From NCBI RefSeq assembly GCF_019097595.1, contig NC_080717.1:14808336-14872335 (forward strand): a stretch of DNA of 64,000 bases, in the 5' to 3' direction. A program made the translations under genes and the position numbers. Under the pieces are notes generated by a model. That model saw nothing but the letters and a program-made list of their open reading frames with translations. It ran no database searches and was not told the DNA's origin. Source of the stretch: Hemibagrus wyckioides (taxonomy: Eukaryota > Chordata > Actinopteri > Siluriformes > Bagridae). Shown piece after piece: positions 39,801 through 51,000 of this stretch. Every line of letters starts with the position of its first letter. The first letter of the stretch is position 1.

Positions 39801-42800
39801 AGTACCTCAGTTTCGTGTGTTTCATTCTGGCCCAAGATCAAGGAACACGTGCAGCATGTTTAAGCAAGGTTCATCCAAGGCAACAACCTGAATCCACTAA
39901 ACAATTCTCTAAAGTCTAATTTACTGCAGTTGAAAAATCACTGTGACCAATATAACAGTAAATACTTGAACTATTTGAAATCTATGTAATGGAAATCCAA
40001 GCCAGTGTCTGTAATGTGGCTGTTTTGCTAGCTATATTTTTTTTAGAAGATCACACGGTGCTTTAATATCCTGCTTAACCGTCTCTGGTCCTTGTTTGCA
40101 GTAGGGTCCATTCAAAGTACTTTCTAAAATCCTAAATGTCACTGTTATTGCCTTTGTATATGCTCAGTGACACACACAAAAAGGGCTTGTCTCCCTCGCA
40201 GTGTTATGGAATGTGTCGCTCACTTTGAGCTGTCAATGCTAGACTGCAGTGGAATAGACATGAACAGACATATAAAGACATGAATAGTCCACATTAATCC
40301 ATATTAACATCTTAATATACATTTAGACACAGATATTTAACATTGCTGTCTGCCATCAAACTGTGTGAATGTAAATAACTTACCAAAAATATTTCCATCA
40401 GCTTGAACAGTTAGGTCTTCAAAGAAAAAACTCCCAGTTTTTTGCCATGGCCTAACAAGGATAAATAAATATTGCTAAAAGAGAAATTTCATTTAAGGAA
40501 AATCAGCTTAATTAGATTCCTCAAAAAGGGAAAAGCAGCTTTCTCTCATTGCAGCATCCTATCACCCAAAGCTAATATCCGGACTCTCCATCTGCCCCAT
40601 TTCTGTGCTCGCAGATCTACCAAAGTTCTGGATTTCATTTGTTGGCTGATATTACTCTCTGGCAGTCAGTTTGGTCTTGGCTTATGCTGGAGAATTGGGA
40701 AGCTCTTAGAAATCATTGACTTTCGTTCAGAATCTGGAAGCTTGAAGTGCTGAGTCTGCTGTCAGGCTCCCTGGTGTCAAAATTCATTCGATTCATATAT
40801 ATTTAATAGAATATTCCCCTTCCACTGAATATTATATTAAACTAACCTACTGCAGCAGAGCTTCTGATTTTAATTCCCAATGTAAAGGAAACACATCCTC
40901 ATTAGTTTAAGCATATTAGAGACATCAGTGAGTGGTACTGAAGCCAGAGCTCTTTATTATTCAGCAGTTTTATTGAGTATATAACTGCACACATCTTGAT
41001 TAATCTGGTTGAGTGGTGCATGGCCAGTGGGAGCTCTTCTTCAAGTTGAGGCAACATGGTGTTTACGAGAACTACACTATGAAAGACTATCTGAAAGAGG
41101 GAGTGCTCTGTGTGTGTGTGTGTGTGTGTGGGTGTGTGGGTGTTTGTGTGTGTGTGTGTGTGTGCGCAAGTACACAAATGTGTGTGTGCTTTGTGACCAC
41201 ACACTGATTATGTAAAATTCCACCACCTCTGAGCATCTAAGCACTGCCGAGAGGGTTTACCATCGATCTCTCCTGACCCTGTCTGACCCACTTAATTCCA
41301 CCATTTCTCAGGTTCTGATTATGCGCCGCCTCTCATCGTCCAACTGGGCAACACCAACATCCATATCAAATACTGTGAGTCACACAGAGACTGCAAGTTG
41401 ATGGCACCCAGATTCTGCTGAGTACCCTTCCTTATCCACACTCCCTGTACTCCTCGTGTGGGAGAAACACTTCAAAGTCTCACATACAAGCTGTTACACT
41501 CTCATCTCACTCCCTTAGAACTGGCTTATCTGCTATTGTGTCAGAATGCATTAGATTAATCAAAGTATTTGACCCGAGATAAGCCGTGATCAGATAATAG
41601 AGATCATGCATGTTGCAGGATTTGTGCTATTGAGACACTTAGTGTAGGGAGGCACAAGCATCTAAACTCTTGCCTTACACCAATCATGGAAGATCTCAAA
41701 CGAGTGAATTAGTGTAAAGTGTAATGATTGATTACATTCTCAGATTTCAAACCTTCAGGGAAGTCTGGTGTGAGTTACAGAGAAAAATTATAATAGCTTT
41801 TGGCTATGCAGTTACATTGTCCTGTCTAAAACTAACCTTCAAATGTTCTGTATTATTTTGGAAAACAGTTGCCAAAAGATTTATTGAGATTAACACAACT
41901 TGCTTTCCATTTCAGTGTAATCACAAATGTAATCAGCTGGAAATGGTTGAACAGTACAGAGCTGTGGCCCAGGACTTTGAGACCTGTGCTTCAAACATGG
42001 AAATGACCAAATCTGTTATCACAAACACTCAGCGATTAGATTGTAGAGCAAGAGGGAAACAAATCCATGCCTGTAACACATATTAAACACTCCAAACTAA
42101 AAATAAATGGTTTTACTCATACGTCTGAGAGATCCAATAACATAAGAGAAAGCATCCAATATGTGAAAACACACATATTGGGTGCTACAGTGCAACAATA
42201 TGTGACCCAGTCCAGGCTTTCAGACTAGTTTCCTGGAAAACAGAACAAAACAGGCATGCAAGCACAAACAATTTAAGCAGCGGTCATATTCAAACCAGAC
42301 ATGACGTTGTGGTGTGTTCATTGACTTAGCAATTATACAATCTTTGTGTACAGAGATCTGAGTACCACTGATTTCATCAAACTTCTTCAGCAGCAATCAA
42401 ACTTTATCCCATCATTAAATTCCTAAATTTACTTCATTTGTGTAGTGCAGGAGGTGATAGCCAGTAGACTTCAAATGACACACTTGTGTCATAATATTGG
42501 CTAAAATGAAATAAAACAATAAATTGAAGTCTTTCTAAACGATCAGACTGCATGATTCTCACCATATTATAAATCATTTAATTATTGTTCGTTTATTATT
42601 GTATAAAAAAAAAGAAATCACATTATAGATATAAATGCTGCAAAAGAAATGTTTCTAGTCAAATTGTGCCAGGGGTCATTAAAAAAGACATTGTCATTGA
42701 TTGAGAAGATTATAACAGGCAAATAACATTGTTACAGTTGATAAGCAGCAGAGACAGGTTCATGTTTCTAAGAAAATTGGGTCAACAGTCTAAAACATAA

Positions 42801-43079
42801 TCCAAATTAACAATAAAAAAAACAAGGTCCTCAGCAAATAGGCAAACTGAAGAAATAAGCAAAGTAAACAAGCAAATAAAACGTGTGTGTGTGTGTGTGT
42901 CCAGGTTGTTTATCTAGTGTGTTTAATGAGAAACCAATGACTTCAGTCAGAAGTCCAGTTATACACAGCAGGTGAATGAGTAATGTGATTTTTAGCTGTA
43001 CTGGTTTGTAGCAGTGCATTCTGGCAAATGGCATTCATGGCAGAAGAGACACATGATGTGAGGGAACATCTCATCCTAC
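33880..43079. other. Intergenic sequence, no gene seen
   Basis: About 9 kb of AT-rich DNA. A piece at about 35840-35910 ('GCCTTAAATTGCCCCTGGAT', 'AATAAAGTTTTTTGAATTT') looks like a LINE 3' tail. TG microsatellites lie at 41108-41164 and 42883-42900. Open frames of 90-120 codons (34774-35085 minus, 37273-37632 plus, 40472-40753 plus, 41724-42086 plus) match nothing I recognise and are left uncalled. Confidence 0.5.
41108..41164. repeat. (TG)n microsatellite, interrupted
   Basis: About 57 bases of TG with GGTG and TTTG interruptions. Confidence 0.95.
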
Positions 43080-44080
43080 AAGAATTCTTTTTTGGTCTAA
43101 CCCTGAGAGGTATACCTGGATGATTGAGATGTCTGCGAGTGACATGAGTGACATGTAATTCTTGTCATGGCTTGAGGATGTCTTGGGTCAGGATATCCCA
43201 GTCAATAAGATTACCACCTCATCTTTGACACAAGTCTAGGAGTTCCCTGATAATGTATGCTGGTTGCCCTCCACCTTTAGAGGAGTTAGAGGTTATGTAG
43301 ATAACTTTTAACAGGCTTGTCTGGGGTCTCTGATGGAGAGCCACATGTTTGTATAATTATACATTTTCCCAGCTTGTTGTGCAAAACATCATTTATCAGT
43401 GACACTGGACACATTAGAAAGCCCATGCAGCATGATGCAATACTAAAGGTGGCCAGAAGTGGTGCTAAAGAGCCTTTCCATTCATCTCCTTGATGACCGG
43501 CAGTGTGGATACGGTTAAAGCCACTCTGGTGATCATGTTTTGTGAAAATGCATGCTTTCAGTTGTGACTTATGGAGAATAACCCAGCTAATGCTGGTAAG
43601 GTAGACAGATGAACATAGCCCAGTTTTAGGCATAAATGAGAGCAATGTCTAATTTGATGTTGGTTCTGAGCTTTCTATGGTTTTGGTAACCACAATGGGA
43701 CACAGTTGTTGGAGATATGATTTGTCACAAAAGGGTGACCTTCACATGACCTCACCCTGAATCCAGAAAATGTGGAAATTGTGAAGTTTGGGCAAAAGGT
43801 GATTGAGGACGATGTGGAATTTAACATTGTCCAGTACTGAGATCTGTTCTGAAAGCAGTGTGCTGAATTTCAATGTGATTTTTGAAGTGAGGTGAGTTAT
43901 AGCTCCTCCTCCTATGAGACCTCTTACAGTGCCTGCACTTATAGTGATGCTGGAAGTTGCTGGGATTTTATTTGGGGTTGCTCAGTAAGGTCATAGAGTT
44001 CAAGTTCCCCACAGCTCAAGACTGGTTTCTAAAAAGAAGGTGAAGATGCTTGCATGGCCTAGCCATCTCCTGACTTTATT
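43080..44080 (-). pseudogene. Possible degenerate retroelement coding region (minus strand)
   Basis: Minus-strand frames spread over about 0.9 kb look like pieces of one former coding region: a glycine-rich segment followed by Leu/Ser/Glu-rich sequence at about 43910-43760, then a 119-codon frame (43645-43286) holding a hydrophobic stretch with a Cys-Cys pair and a polar tail. The order, hydrophobic N-terminal segment, helical region, then membrane-like segment and short tail, recalls a retroviral-type envelope transmembrane subunit, but I cannot match it to a family. Stops and frameshifts break it. It could equally be chance frames in noncoding DNA. Confidence 0.2.
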
Positions 44081-44390
44081 TATTGAGTAAATCAGACGGA
44101 TCCTTATACCCTTGGGGAATTTAAGAAGAATTGGTAAGAGTAATGGCTCAAAATTGAAACACAAAAATTGCAAAAATCTAAATATTTCCAGTGTAACAAA
44201 GTACTAACTAATCATTTGTGGAGTCTGATTACTTTCCCCTATACTTTCCCCTATATTTTCTTATCTAAACATATCTTTGTTCATGCTTATAAGTCAATAC
44301 TTTTTTGTGCATCATTATAATTTTAATTCAAGACATGATGTGTTTAATTTTAAAGTGGACATATGCACCAGAAGTACAGAATATTAAATA

Positions 44391-44782
44391 ACAACCACAA
44401 CATTAAAACCATTGTAAGGTGAAGTGAATTTTGACTATTAATGACTGATTAACAAGAACATTGATTATCTCATAACATTGGGCACATGAACATCAGAACT
44501 GGACCATGGAGGACTGCCAGGGTGTTTGTGCATCACTTACCAGGGGGCAGATGGCAAGAGGATGCACTACAGGGAAATATGTCAAGTGGATGCAGTATGA
44601 TGCAATGGGCAATGTTCATGCTGGAAAACCTTGGGTCCTGGCATTCCAGTTACTTTGACACATACCACCTACCTAAACAGTGTTGCAGACCAAGTACAAA
44701 CCTTGATGGCAATGTAATTCCCTAACTGCAGCAGCTTCATTCAGCAGGATGAAGTGGCCAGGAATGTTCAGGGATGGTTTTA
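44391..44782 (+). mobile_element. Tc1-like transposon relic, central transposase part
   Basis: The left end carries 'CAACATTAAAACCATTGTAAGGTGAAGTGAAT', matching the terminal region of the same family as 24944-25433. On plus a degraded transposase follows: REHQNWTMED (here beginning AHEHQNWTMED), HHLPGGRWQEDA and MMQWAMFMLENLG, corresponding to the family's central catalytic domain, where the catalytic SDES motif is lost. Frame ends at a stop near 44725. It keeps the part that the 24944 copy lacks. Confidence 0.75.
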
Positions 44783-45295
44783 AGATATATATACTTTTGC
44801 TAATATATACTCATACCACTGTAAATGGTATGTGCTCTGATTTATAGTAGGATTTTCTGGTATTCTGTCTGAAATAAGGGACATACTGTATTTTCTACTG
44901 CATGCTTCTATACTGCTGTCAGTTCAGTCTCTCCTTCTGCAACTCAATTTCTTATTTTTGAATAGTGCAGGCCAACATGTCCTTGATGTCCTTGTGTTCT
45001 ATGGGATCTTAGTTTAAGTTTATAATTTATACAGTACTTTCACTACGGACCTTGCCAGGCAGAGTCATAAATATGCAGTCATAAACATGTTATTTCCTGA
45101 AATAAAGAAATCATTCCAGTGCAATGTTTTGGGGGTGAGCAGAATTTGTCCTTTGACATATCTTAGGGAGGTTGCAGAGTGTGGGATCTGTGTAAGACAA
45201 TCCTGTCTAGATTAAGTCTGAAGTATTTATATCCAACTACTAAAAAGCCCTAGCACAGTCAAGCTTGTGTCTCTATCACAGCAACTGTGTTTCCA

Positions 45296-45326
<31 letters not shown>

Positions 45327-46020
45327 CATGAGTGAATTAACCATGATTAACTCCACTCAGCTCATTTGCACTGTGGTCAGTGAACCTTATCAGTGCTTGA
45401 GCGTCCACGTTGGGCTTGGCTCCCTGGTGTCAGCCCAGGTGAAGCTAGTGGTTTTACAGGCTGTTCCACATTACCAAGAACGGTTGCCAGGGCTACCACT
45501 TATTAATATCTATCATTAACTTTGAGCACTGGGCTCATTTGAGCAAATAATGAAGGCATACACTGGCTCCTGGGAAGAATATGCTGACATTTGAGCAGTG
45601 GAATATGTGCATGTGAGCCTGAGTGTGCATGTGATTTGCTTCCTGCGACTGAAGGTCATCAATGTCATATCTAGGCAAATAACTGGTCTCCCAGAAAAGG
45701 AAATATGTAAATTCTGTATTTATATTTAAACTAGATAACATTTTGGTGTGTGGTAGGATCCAGCTATATCTTATAGCATTACTTTTTATTCAATTGTACT
45801 TGGATCAATCTCTTACAGAAAACATGGTCAGCCCATGTTCTACGGAAAACCCATAATGTTGTCTCAACAAACACAATGCTTATAGATTTAACATTGTTTT
45901 CTTCTAGGTGTAACCCTAAACTTATCCTAAACTTATCCATTTTTGGTTTGATCCCATTTCTAGTCTGTGTGCACTTTGTGTGCATGTTCTGCCCAAATGA
46001 CAAGCCAGTAGGTGGCAGCT
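44783..46020. other. Intergenic sequence, no gene seen
   Basis: About 1.2 kb with one TG microsatellite and no recognisable gene. Confidence 0.5.
45300..45326. repeat. (TG)n microsatellite
   Basis: About 27 bases of pure TG. Confidence 0.95.
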
Positions 46021-46171
46021 ACTAGGTGTGAATGTGTGTGTGCGTGTGCCCTGTGATGTGTTTCAGGGTGTGTTCCCACCTCATACCCAGTGTTCCCAGG
46101 ATAGGCTTTGGGTCCGCTTCAATCTTGATCAGGTTAAAGGGGTTACCAAAGATGAATGAATGAATGAATGA
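46021..46171 (+). repeat. Fish SINE/L2-like repeat 3' end with (TGAA)n tail
   Basis: Blocks 'GCCCTGTGATGTG', 'AGGGTGTGTTCCCACCTCAT', 'CCCAGTGTTCCCAGGATAGG', 'GATCAGGTTAAAGGGGTTAC' and a GATGAATGAATGAATGAATG tail are those of a very common teleost repeat. The same family is present in degraded form at 13322-13545. Confidence 0.75.
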
Positions 46172-47709
46172 AAGCTGCATTCTCCTCACAGAAACACACA
46201 CAACATCCATATGGCAGAATTTTGTTCATTTGTTTATTCCTGGAGGCAATTAGTCTAGCAAAATTAATAAACCACTGGACACATACAAACAGTGGTGTAC
46301 TCCTTGACCAGCCATTTTTCTAAACATATAGTTGTAGCCTTAATTTTTGTACATTAAGACATGGAACAGTGAACTGTACTCTATATCGATGTAGACCGGC
46401 TTTACCACCTCAGTGAAAACCTTGACAATGTCTCTCCCTGTTGTTTCCCTTTGTGTACTGCAACTTCACAGTTCCTCCTGTTATTGTATAAGCCCTAATT
46501 TCATCTTCCTGAACTGATTCAAAACACTGGCCATGTAGACATCCTTTATAAATAAAAATTCCATATTTCATAGTATCATGCACTTTAAAGTGTTTATATT
46601 TATTTATCACTTAAGGTAATCCTGGTCAAGATTATGTACATAATATATACACAATATTATTATCAATTAACAGACAAACACAGTAGAAAATTGATGGTAC
46701 AAGTCTGTCCCCTGTTGGTGGATCAGTGGCACAATTGTGATGAAAGTTTAAACCTTTAATTAAAGAGCACAATAAAAGTGGTTTGTTTGTTGGTTTGTTC
46801 TTGCCTAGGTTTCCTGTTGATTTTAGATAAATTGACAGATTAGTCAGAGAAACCATTCCAAGACTGATCCCAGCCTCACACAGCAAAACATTAACAGCAG
46901 TCTCAGTCCTGTCAGAGGTCACATGTTGAGTCGTACTGAGACATTCCCCAAAAAGGTTAAAGTACAGTTACCTAGCAAAACTTTATAGAGCAGTGAATGC
47001 AATCTAAATGTACTCTCCTTAGGTTGACGTAATAGCAAGCTGCTCACTTCTGTGCTGGCACAATTCAGCACTAGTCTGAGTTATGGCTATAGAAAACCCA
47101 TACTTGTTTCTCAGCTGTTCAAAAGCTATTTACAGTAATCTGCTTGTGCCACTCCTATAGTCTCTCCTGAGGCAAACACATCTCAGCAGTAATATAGAGT
47201 CTAGATGAAAAAAATGTTATAGCTCTGCCTTTCTTTTAACAAATCTCTATACCCTCAGAATATATTTTAAATTCAATTAGTCTGTTAACTATAGATCAGA
47301 CAGTAAGAGTTTCCTTTAGACGATTACTGAGTGTGTTAAATAAGATTGTACCACTTTGTCTTATTTATCTAAGGCCACATCATGACACTTTCATCATGAT
47401 CATCAAGATATAGCACTTGGCCATTCTGCAGTGCACACAGTAACTCTGGTTTATTGTCTCCTAGACCAAAGCCAGAAGAAATATATGAGGCTATAGGACA
47501 AAGTCAAAAATAATTTGGTGATTTCCTCATTCAACACCTGAACAACAAGAGCAAAGATGAGATAAAGGGCATCAAACTACAGTGGACTGTAAACATGCAT
47601 GGCGACAGTTGGGCATTTCTTATAGCGTGAAACAAGAGTCTGACTGAAATTAACTGCATTGCATGCAGATATTTTGCTACACCCTCAGGCACTGTTAAAC
47701 CTGGCAGCA
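46172..47709. other. Upstream region of xpnpep2, no gene seen
   Basis: AT-rich DNA upstream of the xpnpep2 promoter. No gene or clear repeat; distal regulatory sites may exist but are not evident. Confidence 0.5.
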
Positions 47710-47710
47710 A

Positions 47711-47745
<35 letters not shown>

Positions 47746-47776
47746 GAGGGAGAGAGAGAGGGAGAGAGAGAGGGAG
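47710..47776. repeat. (GA)n microsatellite upstream of xpnpep2
   Basis: About 67 bases of GA with GGGAG interruptions, roughly 120 bases upstream of the TATA box. The purine tract is close enough to affect promoter structure. Confidence 0.95.
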
Positions 47777-47853
47777 GGGGGGCATGCTATTATTGCTGAA
47801 GTGAAGAGACAAAGTTCCACCCCCTCATCTATTACACATTATTCCTATCAAAA

Positions 47854-47945
47854 GACTCCTCCGAGTACAGATAATGTGTGTGGTGTCAATAGTATATAAA
47901 TATATACACCCTCACACACTCACACACAGAGACACTCCTGCCCCG
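47854..47945 (+). promoter_or_regulatory. xpnpep2: xpnpep2 core promoter (copy 1)
   Basis: A strong TATA element (TATATAAATATATA, 47893-47906) lies 83-96 bases upstream of the start codon, predicting a start site near 47925 and a leader of about 65 nt. Just upstream is a GATA-type motif (CAGATAAT, 47868-47875), plausible for a gene of gut and kidney brush border. The whole block has a diverged copy 885 bases downstream in intron 1. Confidence 0.65.
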
Positions 47946-47988
47946 CTGTCACTCTGTGTGTGGATTTGCTTGGAGCAGATGGTCAAAA

Positions 47989-48037
47989 ATGACATTCTCT
48001 GGGTGGATTCTGGCTTTATGTCTGGTGGCTTTAAAAG
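47989..48037 (+). CDS. xpnpep2: xpnpep2 exon 1 (signal peptide)
   Basis: Encodes residues 1-17, MTFSGWILALCLVALKG, a signal peptide. This ATG has A at -3. Another ATG 10 bases upstream (47979) is out of frame and gives no signal sequence. Donor GTAAAA, phase 1. Confidence 0.9.
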
Positions 48038-51000
48038 GTAAAACAGAAAGTTTGGATGATTATAGTTTTACACTGGTTTAGGAATGACTGTGGGATTTAT
48101 ACTGTCACTAACAAAAACACCAATTTTTGTACTATATAGTTATTGCTTTTATTAAGGCATCATTTTAATTTAGCCATCTGTTTTTTGTTTTTTGTTATTT
48201 TATTTGAAGAAATATATTTGCATGCCATTAGGTAAAGGATTTGTTTATCACTGCTTGAAGCTAAATGCTCTGCACACTGATCTATGTTTATTAATAGATT
48301 CCACACATTTTCTTGGAATAAAGTAAATTTGAATATTTAAGCCTAATTTGAAAATTGCAATATGTGATATGTACGATTTTGAGATTTTCTGTTCTGCCAG
48401 GACATGGTTAGTTCACTGAAAAGCTTTGTCTAATGAATAACATTATAACAGTGCAGCTGTCTGTATACAGTATGTCACTGTGCTTCATTACACTGCAGGC
48501 CACTGGAGGTCCCTACTGCACCAAATTGTAGGTCCAGATGCACACATATCTGGGAAGAGAAAAAAATATTAATTGACATAATAATAATGTAATTGAAATA
48601 TTTGATTTAGCTAATTCCATTAGATGTCAGGATCTTTTACATGATGTTTAACAGAAGAGTGCAGCAGTGGAATTGACAACCTGGTGGATGGATTTATCAA
48701 ATGGCCTTATCTTAAATATACTTACATGTGCCAAACAGGATGCCCCTGAGTACAGATAATGTGTATGGTCTCAATTGTATATAAATATATACACACTCAC
48801 ACCCTGACACACAGAGACACTTCTGCCCTACTCAAACAAGACAAATACAGAAATGGGGACAAAATCTTGTATAATTGGGCCAGAAACAGAATAAGGAGAT
48901 CAGAGTGGCTAAAAGAAGCTACTCTGAACAGCCAACAATTCGGCATCTGAGTGAAGAAGCCTGAAGAACATCACAAACTACAAGACCTGAATGACAGACC
49001 CCTGTTGGATCTCACTGAGCATACCAGTTACAGGTATATACCCCATGACAGACCTGGGAACTACACAAGGATTCTGTTTGTGACTTCAGCTCGGCCTTCA
49101 ACACCATCATCCCGGAACTTCTTCAGACTAAACTGACCTAGATCCCTTTACACACCGCATCTGTCAGTGGATCTCCAACTGCAGCTAGTAGCAGCGAGTG
49201 AGGCTGAGGAAACTCATATCCCGGTCCCTAACCAATAGCACTGGTGCTCCTCAGGGATGCGCCCTCTCTCCACTGTTCTTCTCCCTGGACACAAGTGACT
49301 GCACTGCTAGGGATCACTCTGCCAAGCTCCATAAGTTTGCAGAGAACACCATAATCATCAGCATCATCAGCAAAGGTTATGAGACTGCATATGTATGTGC
49401 AAATAGAATTCATTTGGACCCCACACACCTGCTCCACCCCCTCTTTGAATTTTTATGCTAAGCATACTTGGCAAATGAAGCTGATTCTGATTCTGATATG
49501 CTGCAGGCTACTATCATTATGCAGTACAAACCCTTTCTGAATACAGAGCTGTGCTGACCCTGCATTTCATTCTTGGTCAGCAATCACTTTTTTTGCTATA
49601 TCAATAAAGACACATTGCCTACATCTATTCAACCATTATTTGCTCCACTAGAAGGCTTTCAGCAATGATGAGTGTATCAGTTCTGAAAGCCAACTGATGG
49701 ATGAAGCAATGACTGAATAAATGAGTTGCATTTCATAATCATATTTTCATGAACAATAGAAAAAATGAAAAACTCAGCTGTGCATTACAATTTAATTTTT
49801 TTATGTGCTACTGAAAACAAATCAGTAGGCTCATACAGAGTTACTGAAATGTCCAGTATGTTATATTTTCTGTTACATCCTGTTGTTTTGCTTCCCTAAT
49901 AAAACACGGGAGTGAAAACATATACTAGACCAGCTGTCCAGCCTAGAAAATCATTGCAGTCTCTATTGTCAAATATTGCATCAACTATAGGAAGTTACTC
50001 TTGTATTGCAGCTCTAGAACACTTCCATTTCTGTGGCTAAATATAACAATTACATCAAAGATCAGTTTTAAAAAAACTGACAGTAGTTAGACAGTAGATA
50101 GTAGATGTGTATTGTGTTAACTCTGTTGCAAAAACTAAGACCAAATTTGGGTTGCTTCCTAAAATACTAATATAAATTCGTCTAGCATTGTCAATATATT
50201 TAAAGGTCTGAAACAGTCAACTGGACCATGGTGTGTGTAATAATGCAGGTTTTCAGATGTGGATGCAGCTCATGGTATTGTATAATACATTTGAAGTTAT
50301 TCTGAACTGGCTCACTGTATAAGGTGGATTGGACTAGAATTGTCTCATTTTTACCTACATGACAGCACTGACACCAACCACTACAAGTCACCAGCACTTT
50401 TAGATAAAATCAGCTACTTTTATCGAGATCTTCCAATCTTCAAAATCCTTACTGAATGATCAACTAAGAATTCATATTTGTTAGGTTACAAACATTTTGT
50501 TAATTTATGTTCATGGTCAAAAGTATGAAATGTTGTTTAAATAATAAATTTAAATAAACTTTAGTATAAGAGGAATAAAGCACAATGCTTTCTAGGATAT
50601 ATGATTGTTGAAAAGGAACTAAAATATCTGTTGTTGGTGTGTGTTCCTCTTCATCTCATCACAGGACAAAGCCAAGCAACACAGGCAGAGGGAGGAGCAG
50701 GCAGTGAAAGAAACTGCTCTTTAGTGCCGCCGGTATGTTTCTCTCTTTCTTCCATAACCATCTATATCATTAAACTGGTGCAGTAAAGATCAGATCAATG
50801 CGTGATTTAAGCATCCAGCTTAAAGATTCACCCCTTCTAAACGCCAGGGCCACAATTGAGCACTCCTTATACAACTGAACACTGTCTTGCATGCATGCAC
50901 ACACATGCTGAGACCATGTTGTGACCATATTATAAAAAGCTATCAGTAATTGCAGCCATTCCTTCTACTTCTTCTTTCTTCATACATGTCAAACATTTCA

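Noticed and set aside
47979..48037. Using the upstream ATG at 47979 as the xpnpep2 start
   Set aside because: It is out of frame with exon 2 and encodes no signal peptide, whereas the ATG at 47989 gives a good one and joins in frame.
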